In this document: positions 53,544 through 62,425 of the stretch, piece after piece
How positions within the stretch are numbered: the first letter of the stretch is position 1
Layout: each line of letters begins with the position of its first letter
Source of the DNA: Pararhodobacter sp. CCB-MM2
Lineage (GTDB): Bacteria; Pseudomonadota; Alphaproteobacteria; Rhodobacterales; Rhodobacteraceae
Direction of reading: 5' to 3'
Assembly (NCBI RefSeq): GCF_001691415.1
Contig: NZ_LRRR01000004.1
Coordinates: 186,001-250,000 of the forward strand
Length of the DNA stretch: 64,000 nt
Notes under the pieces: model-generated
What the model was told of the DNA's origin: nothing
What the model saw: the letters and a program-made list of their open reading frames with translations, nothing else
Databases searched by the model: none
Made by a program: the position numbers and the translations under genes

Positions 53544-54314
53544 TCAAGCCGGCATCGCGCCTATCGCCGTCTGCAACAGGCGCAGGCCGAGCAGCGCCAG
53601 CAGGATCAGGATCGCCCGGTCGAAGGCCTGCCCCGACAGCCGCCGGCCCAGCCAGCCGCCGACCGGCATCCCCGCCATCACCAGCGCCAGCGCCACGAAG
53701 CCGCCGAGGAACAGGGGCAGGGGCAGCAGATCGACGGCGATCAGGCTCGCGCCCTGCATCAGCGTCATCGCCGTGAACAGGACCGAGACGGTAGCGACGA
53801 AGGTGCCGCGCGGCAGGCGCATCGCATTGAGATAGGTCAGCGAGGCCGGGGCCGAGATCCCCGTCGCCCCCTGCAGCGCGCCGCCGAGGAACCCCGCAGG
53901 CAGGCCGAGCGCCCGGCCCAGCCGCGGCGGCAGGCGGAAATCGGGCTGGGCCAGCCGCAGGATCACATAGGCCAGCACCGCGCCCGCCATCACCAGCGAC
54001 AGGGCCCAGGCCGGGGCGACGGCCAGCAGCGCCGTGCCGCTGATCGCGCCCGCAAAGGCGCCGATCACCAGCTGCGCGAGATAGGCTCGGTCCGGCAGGT
54101 CGCGGCGGTATTGCCAGGCCTGCCAGAGGTTGCTCAGCGTGTTCGGCACCACCATCACCGCGATCGCCACATGCACGCCGTAGACCATGCTCAGCGCGGG
54201 AATGGCGAGGATCGGCGCACCGGCGCCGGCCGCGCCCTTCAGCACCCCGCCGGCGAAGATCGCCAGCGCGGCCAGCAGGATCAGCCAGGGATCGCCCTGC
54301 ATCAGCGCCTGCAT
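53544..54314 (-). CDS. TauE/SafE family permease
   Basis: Inner-membrane protein, 256 aa, with about eight helices and the two repeat halves of the TauE/SafE family (AGGVLKGAAGAGAPIL and FLGGALQGATGISAPASL). Family members export sulfite, sulfoacetate or carboxylates. Sits three bases from the ThDP-enzyme stop, so the two are likely co-transcribed, and it may export or import a compound of that pathway. Confidence 0.88.
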   Translation of the reverse strand: MQALMQGDPWLILLAALAIFAGGVLKGAAGAGAPILAIPALSMVYGVHVAIAVMVVPNTLSNLWQAWQYRRDLPDRAYLAQLVIGAFAGAISGTALLAVAPAWALSLVMAGAVLAYVILRLAQPDFRLPPRLGRALGLPAGFLGGALQGATGISAPASLTYLNAMRLPRGTFVATVSVLFTAMTLMQGASLIAVDLLPLPLFLGGFVALALVMAGMPVGGWLGRRLSGQAFDRAILILLALLGLRLLQTAIGAMPA

Positions 54315-54317
54315 GGC

Positions 54318-56060
54318 TCAGTGCCGATCCGACAGGGCGATGCGAACGTCCAGCAGCGCCTGCCGCTTCTCGTCGCGGATCACGCGGATCGCGCGCTCCA
54401 GCGCCGCGGGCAGGTCGCGGCCATGCTCGACCTTCTCGACATGGGCGCGGCTGGCGGCGGCGATCATGGCGAAATCGGGCTGCGGCTGCAGCGAGGTCAG
54501 CGGCACCTCGTTGGCCTTGGCCGCCGCTCCCTCGGGATAGGTGCCAATCACCGAACGGCGCACGGCGTTCCAGATGCCGTTGTTCTTGACGACGGTCAGG
54601 ATCGGCAGGTGCAGGGCCTCGGCGATCTGGTGGCAGGCGACGGGGTTGGCGAACATGTAGGAACCATCGCCGATCGCCGCGATCACCAGCCGGTCGCGAT
54701 CCGCCAGCTGCGCCCCCAGCGCCGCCGGCATCCCCCAGCCGAGGCCGCCCGAATGCGGGTTGTTGAACAGCCGGTTCGGGCCCTTGATCTGCATCGCCCC
54801 CGGCACGACACCGAGTTCCGAGAACAGAAGCGCGTCAGCATCCATCGCCTCGGACAGGCAATGCGACAGGTATTCGCCGCTCATCGGCCCGGTGCAGCCG
54901 GCCTCGATCACGCCGAGCATCCGGGCGCGGCGGGCCTGATGCCGCTCGCGCAGGGCGGCGAGGCGGGCGGGGGCCTGCGCATCGGGGGCGCCCAGAGCCT
55001 CGATCAGCGCCGAGACCGTGGCGGCGGGGTCGGCCTGAATGGCGAGGTCGGTGCGGAACGACCGGACGGGCAGGCGGCGGAACAGGGGATCGGCGCCGAT
55101 CTGGATCACCTTCACCTCGGGGCCCGGGCGATGCGCGGCCTCGATCCAGGGCACCGAGGCATCGAGGACGATCAGCAGATCCGCCCCCTCGATCGCGGCC
55201 TTGGGGTCATGGCCCAGATGGCAGGGATGGGCACCCGGCAGGACATTGCGGACGACGAAGGTCTCGGCCACGCCGATGCCCTGTGTCTCGGCCAGCACCG
55301 CCAGCGCGGCTGCCAGCCGTCCCTCGGGGTCGCCGCGCTGGCAGAGGATCACCGGCGATTTGGCGGCGCGCAGCATCGCCACCGCCTGCCGGATCGCCTC
55401 GGGCGCCGGATGGCCGGCGGCGGCGGGCTCCTGCACCGGGACGGCGGGGATATGGGCGGGGACCTCCTCCATCAGCGGCTCGCGCGGGAGGCTCAGGTAC
55501 ACCGGCCCCGGCGGCGCGCTTTTCGCCAGCGCCAGCGCGCGGCGGGGGAGCAGGTCGCCCTGCTCGGGGTAGCGCATCTCGTAGTGGAACTTGGTGACCT
55601 CGCGCACCATGGCGGATTGGTCGTACATCTCCTGCCCGTATTGCACCGGCGAGACCCGGCCGCCGGGGCGTCCGACCTCGGTCAGGGGCGTGCGGCCGGA
55701 CATCATCACCAGCGGGATGTCGTCCGAGGCCGCGTTGATCATCCCCATCACGCAATTGGCGAGACCCACGTTCACATGCACCATCACCCCCTGCGGCCGC
55801 CCGGTCGCAAGGTAATAGCCATGCGCCATCGCCACGCCCGCCGTCTCATGCGGGACGATCAGCGGCTCGGGCTGGTCCGAGGGATGGAGGCGGGCCAGAG
55901 CCTCGATGATCGGTGGAAAGTCTGTCCCGCTATTTGAGAAGATATAGTCGATTCCATTCGCCTTGAGGCTGGAGAGCAGCGCCTCGGCCCCGGTTCGCCC
56001 CGTCGAGGCTGCATCGCCGCTCTGTACGGATTCCTCGGTTTTCTGGCTGAATTCTCTCAT
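54318..56060 (-). CDS. ThDP-dependent decarboxylase/acetolactate-synthase-like enzyme
   Basis: Thiamine-diphosphate enzyme, 580 aa. The conserved Glu that activates ThDP is residue 72 (VPHETAGVAMAHGY) and the ThDP-Mg site GDGSYMF at 464-470 with NN at 493-494 (GDG-X26-NN). Domain order N-central-C is that of acetolactate synthase, benzoylformate decarboxylase and related enzymes. ATG at 56058-56060 is chosen for GGGAGG a few bases upstream. Its divergent partner is a TAXI-TRAP uptake operon. A 2-oxo acid decarboxylase feeding the nearby aldehyde dehydrogenase is the simplest reading; the substrate is not known. Confidence 0.88.
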   Translation of the reverse strand: MREFSQKTEESVQSGDAASTGRTGAEALLSSLKANGIDYIFSNSGTDFPPIIEALARLHPSDQPEPLIVPHETAGVAMAHGYYLATGRPQGVMVHVNVGLANCVMGMINAASDDIPLVMMSGRTPLTEVGRPGGRVSPVQYGQEMYDQSAMVREVTKFHYEMRYPEQGDLLPRRALALAKSAPPGPVYLSLPREPLMEEVPAHIPAVPVQEPAAAGHPAPEAIRQAVAMLRAAKSPVILCQRGDPEGRLAAALAVLAETQGIGVAETFVVRNVLPGAHPCHLGHDPKAAIEGADLLIVLDASVPWIEAAHRPGPEVKVIQIGADPLFRRLPVRSFRTDLAIQADPAATVSALIEALGAPDAQAPARLAALRERHQARRARMLGVIEAGCTGPMSGEYLSHCLSEAMDADALLFSELGVVPGAMQIKGPNRLFNNPHSGGLGWGMPAALGAQLADRDRLVIAAIGDGSYMFANPVACHQIAEALHLPILTVVKNNGIWNAVRRSVIGTYPEGAAAKANEVPLTSLQPQPDFAMIAAASRAHVEKVEHGRDLPAALERAIRVIRDEKRQALLDVRIALSDRH

Positions 56061-56101
56061 TTTATCCTCCCTCAAACCCTCTGATTTGCCTGTGCAGCAG
56101 A

Positions 56102-56131
56102 CAAAAAGTGTTTCTCCCGTGAAACTTTTTG
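56102..56131. promoter_or_regulatory. Inverted repeat in the ThDP-enzyme/TRAP divergent region
   Basis: CAAAAAGTGTTTC, six bases, GAAACTTTTTG. Arms are complementary except for one extra base. Lies about 40 bases from the ThDP gene start. Candidate site of the IclR regulator encoded in the downstream operon. Confidence 0.5.
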
Positions 56132-56160
56132 CTTGATCTGAGGGCGATGACAAGCAAAAA
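56126..56160. promoter_or_regulatory. Second, overlapping inverted repeat
   Basis: TTTTTGCTTG, 15 bases, CAAGCAAAAA: perfect 10-bp arms, sharing six bases with the right arm of the previous repeat. With that repeat it makes a nested operator region between the two divergent operons. Confidence 0.5.
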
Positions 56161-56233
56161 CTCTGACGGAAATCTCACAATGCGGGATTTTAACCGATTC
56201 CGATCAACGGGATCGGGCCAAGGGAGGAAAACC

Positions 56234-57208
56234 ATGACGTATCGACTGACAGGCCTTGGCCTGGGCATGGCGGCTGGCGTGACGCTGGCGGCGGCCCTCG
56301 CCAGCACCGCAAGTGCGCAGACCGTGGGTATCGCCACCTCGAACCCCGGATCGATCTTCCACAACATCGGCACCGCCGTGGCCTCGGCCGCGAACGAGGC
56401 CGGGTTGCGCGCGACGATCCAGCCCGCGACCAGCCCGAACCAGTACATCCCTCTCGTCGCCAGCGGCGGGATCGAATTCGGCGCCGCCAATTTCCAGGAA
56501 ATCGCCTATGCCCATGATGGGCAGGAGTGGTTTTCGGGGCAGGAATACCCGGATCTGCAGCTCGTCGCGATGATCATGCCGATCGTCGAGGCGATCTTCG
56601 TGCGTGCCGACAGCGACATCCATTCGCTGCAGGACATGGTCGGCCAGCCGATGGTCGATGGCTACACGGCGCAGCAGACGATCCTGCCGCAGCTCGATGC
56701 GATCTACGCGACCGAGGGCCTGTCGCGCGCCGACTTCACGCCGGTCAACGTGCCCAGCGTCGTGGCGGGGGCGGATGCCTTCATCGCCGGGGATTCGGTC
56801 GGCTTCATCTTTGCCCATGGCGCCGGCAAGGTGATCGAAGCCGATGCCGCCGTCGGTGGCCTGCGCGCGCTCTCGGTCGAGCCCACGGACGAGAACCTCG
56901 CGCTGGCGCAGTCGCATTGGCCGGTCGCGTATTTCGAGCAGCTGACCGCAGGCTCGCGTCCCGGCGTCGAAGAAGACGGCTGGTACTTCGCCTATCCGAT
57001 GGCGATCTTCACCAACGCCAATGTCGACGAGGACACCGTCTACCAGATGACGCGCGCGATCCACGACAACGTGGAGACCCTGCGCTCGACTTTCGGCGGT
57101 TTCCGCGCCTTCGACCCCGAGACGATGATGGTCCGCGAGAGCGGCTCGGTCGGCTATCACCCCGGCGCCGTCCGCTTCTATCAGGAAGCCGGTCTCTGGA
57201 CCGAGTGA
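56234..57208 (+). CDS. TAXI family TRAP transporter substrate-binding protein
   Basis: Periplasmic binding protein, 324 aa, with a cleavable signal peptide (to about residue 28, ...TASAQ) and the TAXI opening TVGIATSNPGSIFHNIGTAVA. Binds an organic acid or amino-acid-like ligand for the fused permease. ATG at 56234 has GGAGG eight bases upstream, over a longer frame to 56129. First gene of a TRAP-IclR-decarboxylase-ALDH-hydroxylase operon. Confidence 0.92.
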   Translation: MTYRLTGLGLGMAAGVTLAAALASTASAQTVGIATSNPGSIFHNIGTAVASAANEAGLRATIQPATSPNQYIPLVASGGIEFGAANFQEIAYAHDGQEWFSGQEYPDLQLVAMIMPIVEAIFVRADSDIHSLQDMVGQPMVDGYTAQQTILPQLDAIYATEGLSRADFTPVNVPSVVAGADAFIAGDSVGFIFAHGAGKVIEADAAVGGLRALSVEPTDENLALAQSHWPVAYFEQLTAGSRPGVEEDGWYFAYPMAIFTNANVDEDTVYQMTRAIHDNVETLRSTFGGFRAFDPETMMVRESGSVGYHPGAVRFYQEAGLWTE

Positions 57209-57212
57209 GGCC

Positions 57213-59156
57213 ATGATGACGACCGAGATCGAACAGGGGACCGGGCTGTCCCGGCGCATCTGGCACCCGATGGCGATGGTATTGTGGTCGGCGATCACGC
57301 TCACCGCCATCGGCTGGTCGCTGGGGCTGCCCCGCACGCTGGGGATCAGCTATTATCCCCAGCAATTGCTGGCGATCCTTCTGGGATTGTCGGTGACCGT
57401 CGCCTTCCTGTCCTTGCCCGTTAAGGGCAATGGCATCCGCGAGGGGCGGCTTCCCTGGCTCGATCTCGGTCTCTCGGCCCTGGCCCTGCTGGCCACGGTC
57501 TGGATTGTCTGGGGCTATCCCACCTTCGTCACGCAGGTCTTCGCGCGCAAGCCCGAGGTCTGGCTGCCGGGGCTGGTGATGGTGCTCTTGCTGCTGGAGG
57601 CGCTGCGTCGGGCGACCGGCTGGGCGCTGGTGATCATCATCGCGGTGTTCCTGCTCTATGCGCTGTTCGGCAATATGGTGCCGGGGCGGCTGCAGGGACG
57701 GGCGCAGAACTGGCAGGTGCTCTCGGGCTACATGGCTTTGGATTCGAACGGTATTCTCGGCGTGCCGATGGCCGTCGCGGGCACTGTCGTCGTCTCCTTC
57801 ATCCTGTTCGGGCAGCTTCTGAACACCACGGGCGGGTCGAATTTCTTCACCGATGGCGCTTTGCTGCTGATGGGCCGTTTCCGGGGTGGTGCCATGAAGA
57901 TCGCCGTGCTGGCCTCGGGGCTGTTCGGCTCGATCTCGGGCTCGGCGGTGGCCAATGTCGCCGGCACCGGCGTCGTCACCGTCCCGATGATCAAACGCGA
58001 CGGCTATCCCGCGCACAAGGCCGCCGCGATCGAGGCTGTGGCCTCCACGGGCGGCCAGCTGATGCCGCCGGTGATGGGCGCCGCCGCCTTCCTGATGGCG
58101 GAATTTCTCGGCGTCTCCTATGCCGCTGTCGCCTTGGCCGCGCTGGCGCCCGCGATCCTGTACTATGTCGCGCTGTTCATTCAGGCCGATCTGGAGGCCG
58201 CGAAGCTTGGCATCGCGCCCGTGCCCGCCGACCAGATCCCGCCCAAACGCGCGGTGGGGACGGGGCTGCACTTCCTGCTGTGCTTTGCGGTGCTGATCTA
58301 CACCCTCTTCGCGCTGAGCTGGCAGCCCGAGCGTGCCGCCGTCGCCGCCACCGTGACCGTGATCCTGTCGGCGCTGCTGTTCGGCTACCGGGGGGAGCGT
58401 CCGGCGCTGTTGACGATCCTCGACTCGGTGCCCGCCACGGGACGCGCGGTGATCGAGATCCTTTTGATCTCGGGCGGTTCGGGGCTGGTGATCGGCGTGT
58501 TGAACGTCACGGGCCTGAGCTTCAACCTGACCTATGCGCTGGTGCAGTTGGGGCAGGGGAACCTGATCGCACTTCTGGCCCTGTCGGCGCTGGTGTGCAT
58601 CGTCCTTGGCATGGGCCTGCCGACGCTGGGGGTCTATGTGCTGCTGGCCGCGCTGGTCGCGCCCGCGCTGATCGAGACCGGGGTCGAGCCCATCGCCGCG
58701 CATCTCTACGTCCTCTATTTCGGCATGATGTCGATGATCACGCCGCCCATCGCCATGGCTGCCTTCGCGGCCGCCTCGATTGCGGGGGCACGGCCGATGG
58801 CCACCGGCTTTGCCGCCATGCGCTTCGGCTGGGCGGCCTATCTGATGCCGGTGCTCTTCGTCTTCTCGCCCTCGCTCTTGCTGATCGGGCCGGGCACCGC
58901 CATCGCGCTGACCATCGCCACCGCGACCATCGGCGTCTGGCTGATCTCGGCCGCCATCGCCGGCTATATGGCGCAGCGGCTGTCGGGCCCGATGCGGGCG
59001 CTGTTTGCGCTGGCCGGACTGTTGGCGCTGGTCCCCGCTGATGCCTTTCCGGGCGCGGTCTATTCCGACGTCATCGGGGCCTTGGGCGGGCTGGTGCTGA
59101 TCGCTATGAACTTCCTGTCTGCCAAAGGAAAACAGCCAGTGGAGTCCGGTACATGA
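57213..59156 (+). CDS. TRAP transporter fused permease (TAXI type)
   Basis: Inner-membrane permease of 647 aa fusing the small (DctQ-like) and large (DctM-like) parts. Many helices; DctM-type texts GLFGSISGSAVANVAGTG and GMGLPTLGVYVLLAALVAPAL are clear. It drives ion-coupled uptake of the compound held by the binding protein. Starts four bases after it and overlaps the IclR gene start by four bases. Confidence 0.92.
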   Translation: MMTTEIEQGTGLSRRIWHPMAMVLWSAITLTAIGWSLGLPRTLGISYYPQQLLAILLGLSVTVAFLSLPVKGNGIREGRLPWLDLGLSALALLATVWIVWGYPTFVTQVFARKPEVWLPGLVMVLLLLEALRRATGWALVIIIAVFLLYALFGNMVPGRLQGRAQNWQVLSGYMALDSNGILGVPMAVAGTVVVSFILFGQLLNTTGGSNFFTDGALLLMGRFRGGAMKIAVLASGLFGSISGSAVANVAGTGVVTVPMIKRDGYPAHKAAAIEAVASTGGQLMPPVMGAAAFLMAEFLGVSYAAVALAALAPAILYYVALFIQADLEAAKLGIAPVPADQIPPKRAVGTGLHFLLCFAVLIYTLFALSWQPERAAVAATVTVILSALLFGYRGERPALLTILDSVPATGRAVIEILLISGGSGLVIGVLNVTGLSFNLTYALVQLGQGNLIALLALSALVCIVLGMGLPTLGVYVLLAALVAPALIETGVEPIAAHLYVLYFGMMSMITPPIAMAAFAAASIAGARPMATGFAAMRFGWAAYLMPVLFVFSPSLLLIGPGTAIALTIATATIGVWLISAAIAGYMAQRLSGPMRALFALAGLLALVPADAFPGAVYSDVIGALGGLVLIAMNFLSAKGKQPVESGT

Positions 59157-59941
59157 GCGGTCTGAACAGCCTCGAGAAAGTCCTCGCCATCCTCGACCTC
59201 TTTTCCGAGGACCGGCTGGAATGGACGCCCGAGCAACTCATGCAGGAACTGGGCTACACGCGGCCCACGCTCTATCGGTACCTGAAGGTGCTGAAGGATG
59301 CGGGGCTGTTGGCCAGCCTGCATGGATCGGGCTTCACGCTGGGGCCGCGGGTCGTCGAGATGGATTACCTGCTGCGCCAGTCGGACCCGCTGATCCTGTG
59401 TGGTCAGTCGCAGATCGAGAAGCTTGCAGGCATGATCCCCTGCACCGCGCTTTTGGTGCGCTGGTATGGCGAGCGTATCCTCTGCGTGGCGGCGGAATGC
59501 TCCACCCCGAACCCGCTGTCGAGCTATCACCGCGGGCGCCCGATGCCGATCACCCGCGGCGCGATTGCCCGCTCGATCATCGCCAGCCTGCCGAAGCGCC
59601 AGCTGGTGCCCTTCATCGCCACCCATAGGGCCGAGCTTCAAGCCGTGGGCCTTGGCGCCACCGAGGACGAGATCCTCGAACGGCTGCGGCAGGTGCGCAA
59701 GCAGGGCTACACGGTGGCTTACGGCGAGGTCACCCCCGGCGTCGTCGGCATCGCCGCGCCGATCCTCGACAGCTCGGGCGTGCCCTTGGCCAGCATCTGC
59801 GTGACCGTGGCCGGCAACACCATCGGCAGCGACCGTATCGAGGAACTCGGCCGCGCCATCCAATCCTCCGCCGCCGAGATCTCGGCCCGCCTTGCCTCGC
59901 CGGCAAGCGTCGTGCCCGAGCCGGCTGCGCCCCCCGAATGA
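59153..59941 (+). CDS. IclR-family transcriptional regulator
   Basis: Regulator of 262 aa: winged helix LEKVLAILDLFSEDRLEWTPEQLMQELGYTRPTLYRYLKVL region and a C-terminal effector domain. Co-transcribed with the transporter and catabolic genes, so it probably autoregulates and binds in the 56102-56160 repeat region, sensing the imported acid. Confidence 0.9.
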   Translation: MSGLNSLEKVLAILDLFSEDRLEWTPEQLMQELGYTRPTLYRYLKVLKDAGLLASLHGSGFTLGPRVVEMDYLLRQSDPLILCGQSQIEKLAGMIPCTALLVRWYGERILCVAAECSTPNPLSSYHRGRPMPITRGAIARSIIASLPKRQLVPFIATHRAELQAVGLGATEDEILERLRQVRKQGYTVAYGEVTPGVVGIAAPILDSSGVPLASICVTVAGNTIGSDRIEELGRAIQSSAAEISARLASPASVVPEPAAPPE

Positions 59942-59954
59942 CAGGAGAGACCCC

Positions 59955-60971
59955 ATGAAGAAGATCGACGCGTTCAACCACATCTGGCCGAAGCCCTTTT
60001 TCGACGCGCTGATCGGCCATATCGGCACGATGAGCGATATTACCAAACGCTCGGGCGATGTGCCGATGATGACCGATCTCGACCGCCGCTTTCAGGTGAT
60101 GGACGAATTCGGCCCGGACTATTGCCAGATCCTCTCGCTGGCTTCGCCGCCGCTGGAGAAGATCGTCGGCCCCGAGGCTGCGCTGGAACTCTCGCGCATC
60201 GGCTCGGATTCCATGGCGGAACTCTGCCAGAAATACCCCGACCGCTTCCCCGCCTTCATCGCCACCGCACCGATGAGCCACCCGGACGGCATGGTCTCGG
60301 AGGCCAAACGCGCGATCGAGGAGCTGGGCGCGGTCGGCGTGCAGATCTTCACCAATATCGGCGGCACGCCCGTCGACCTGCCGGATTACGCGCCGTTCTT
60401 CGAGTATATGAACTCGGTCAAGAAACCGGTCTGGCTGCACCCGGCGCGGGGCGCCAACATGACCGACTATGCCTCCGAGGCGGAATCGCAATACGAGATC
60501 TGGTGGACCTTCGGCTGGCCCTACGAGACCTCGGCGGCCATGGCGCGCATGGTCTTCTCGCAATTCTTCGACCGCTGGTCCGACCTCAAGGTCATCACCC
60601 ACCACGCGGGCGGCATGATCCCCTATTTCGAGGGCCGCGTCGGCCCCGGCTGGGACCAGATGGGCGCGCGGACCTCGGGGCGTGACCTCGCCGCAGTGCG
60701 CAAGGCTCTGAAGCGCCCGCATCTGGAGTATTTCAAGGAATTCTATGCGGATACGGCGACCTTCGGGTCCAAGGCCGCGATCCGCCACGCGCTGGAATTC
60801 TTTGGTGAAGACCGCGTGGTCTTCGCCTCGGACGCGCCCTTCGATCCCGAAGGCGGCCCGATGTACATCCGCGAGACGATGCGCATCCTAGACAGCGAGG
60901 ATTTCACCGACGAGATCCGCCGGAAGGTCTATCACGACAACATCGCCAACCTTCTGGGCCTGACTCTGTGA
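59955..60971 (+). CDS. ACMSD-like amidohydrolase/decarboxylase
   Basis: TIM-barrel metal-dependent amidohydrolase_2 protein, 338 aa. This superfamily includes ACMSD and aromatic decarboxylases that remove CO2 from ring acids. Later ligand positions are kept: WLHPARG His, ITHHAGG His pair and FASDAPFD Asp. The N-terminal HxH is F7-N8-H9 (IDAFNHIW), so the first usual His ligand is missing. AGGAG lies before the ATG. Overlaps the aldehyde dehydrogenase start. Either the metal site is altered or this is a divergent branch. Confidence 0.85.
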   Translation: MKKIDAFNHIWPKPFFDALIGHIGTMSDITKRSGDVPMMTDLDRRFQVMDEFGPDYCQILSLASPPLEKIVGPEAALELSRIGSDSMAELCQKYPDRFPAFIATAPMSHPDGMVSEAKRAIEELGAVGVQIFTNIGGTPVDLPDYAPFFEYMNSVKKPVWLHPARGANMTDYASEAESQYEIWWTFGWPYETSAAMARMVFSQFFDRWSDLKVITHHAGGMIPYFEGRVGPGWDQMGARTSGRDLAAVRKALKRPHLEYFKEFYADTATFGSKAAIRHALEFFGEDRVVFASDAPFDPEGGPMYIRETMRILDSEDFTDEIRRKVYHDNIANLLGLTL

Positions 60972-62419
60972 TGCTGGCGCGGCATTACATCGACGGCGAA
61001 TGGCTGGCCGAGGGGGCGTTGGGCGACAGTCTCGACCCCGCCTCGGGCGCGGTGCTGGGACAGTATCACGCGGGCAGCGCGGCGCTGGCGCATCAGGCCG
61101 CAGCCGCCGCCCGCCGGGCTTTCTTCGGCACCAGCTGGGCCATGGCGCCAAGGCAGCGGGCCGATGCGCTTTACCAATTCGCCGACCGGCTGGAGGCGGC
61201 GATCGACGAACTCACCGACCTCATTGTCGCCGAGAACGGGAAGCTGAGGGCCGAGGCGCGGGGCGAGATGATCGGCTCGATCTCGGAGGTGCGGTACTAC
61301 GCGGGCCTCGCGCGGGCGATCCTCGGGCGCACGCTCGAAGCCACGCCCGGCAGCTTCTCGATCATGCACCGCGAGGCCGCGGGCGTCGCCGCGATCATCG
61401 TGCCGTGGAATGCGCCGGTCACGCTGCTGGTGCGCTCGCTGGGGCCGGCGCTGGCCGCGGGCTGCACCTGTGTGATCAAGCCCGCGCATCAGACGCCGTT
61501 GATCCATCAGAAGGTGATGGACTGCCTCGTGGATTGCCCCGCGCTGCCCAAAGGCGTGGTCAATTCCGTGAACGAGGCCGGGTCCGAGGTCGGCGAGGCT
61601 CTGGTCGCCTCGCCCGATGTCGATGTCATCAGCTTCACCGGCTCCTCGGCGACCGGGCGGCGGATCATGGCAGGCGCGGCGCCGACGCTGAAACGGGTCG
61701 GGCTGGAGCTGGGCGGCAAGGCGCCGGCGGTGGTGTTCGACGACGCCGACCTCGACCGCGCGGTGAAGGAGCTGACCGCGGCCGCGACGATGATGGCCGG
61801 GCAGATCTGCGTCGCGGCCACGCGCTTCCTCGTGCATGACGCGGTGCTGCCGGACTTCTCGGAGCGGATCACGGCGGCCTTCCGGGCGGTCCGCACCGGG
61901 CCGGGCGTGAAGGCGGACAGCCAGATGGGCTCGCTGATCGACAAGACCAATGAGCAGCGCCTGCACCGGCTGATCGAACAGGCGGGCGACGAGGGGGAAC
62001 TCCTGCTCAAGGGCGACAACCCCTTCGGGCGCAACGGTGCCGGGGCCTTCGTCTCGCCCTCGCTGTTCCGCATCGAGGACACGGCGTCGCCACTGGTGCA
62101 GGAGGAGCTGTTCGGCCCCCTCGTCAGCGTCGAGCGCTTCGCCGACGAGGCCGAGGCCGTCGCCAAGGCCAATGCCACGCCCTACGGCCTCGCCGCCTCG
62201 GTCCATACGCGGGATCTGGAGCGCGCAATGCGCCTGTCGCGGGCGATCCGGGCGGGGACGGTCTGGCTCAATTGCCACAGCCGCCTCTTCCCCGAAGGCG
62301 AGACCGGCGGTTTCGGGCAATCCGGTCTCGGCCGGCTGCACGGGGTCGAGGGGCTGAACGAGTTCCTGGAAACGAAGCATATCTACATGGAGCAGGGCCT
62401 GCCTCGCGGCGCGGCCTGA
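60971..62419 (+). CDS. NAD(P)-dependent aldehyde dehydrogenase
   Basis: Soluble aldehyde dehydrogenase, 482 aa, oxidising an aldehyde to an acid. Text: VPWNAPVTLL, FTGSSATGRRIM, LELGGKAP (general-base Glu) and GQICVAATR with the catalytic Cys. ATG at 60971 overlaps the previous stop as TGATG; GTG one codon earlier is possible. Probably uses the aldehyde made by the ThDP decarboxylase of the same locus. Confidence 0.93.
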   Translation: MLARHYIDGEWLAEGALGDSLDPASGAVLGQYHAGSAALAHQAAAAARRAFFGTSWAMAPRQRADALYQFADRLEAAIDELTDLIVAENGKLRAEARGEMIGSISEVRYYAGLARAILGRTLEATPGSFSIMHREAAGVAAIIVPWNAPVTLLVRSLGPALAAGCTCVIKPAHQTPLIHQKVMDCLVDCPALPKGVVNSVNEAGSEVGEALVASPDVDVISFTGSSATGRRIMAGAAPTLKRVGLELGGKAPAVVFDDADLDRAVKELTAAATMMAGQICVAATRFLVHDAVLPDFSERITAAFRAVRTGPGVKADSQMGSLIDKTNEQRLHRLIEQAGDEGELLLKGDNPFGRNGAGAFVSPSLFRIEDTASPLVQEELFGPLVSVERFADEAEAVAKANATPYGLAASVHTRDLERAMRLSRAIRAGTVWLNCHSRLFPEGETGGFGQSGLGRLHGVEGLNEFLETKHIYMEQGLPRGAA

Positions 62420-62425
62420 TCGGAC

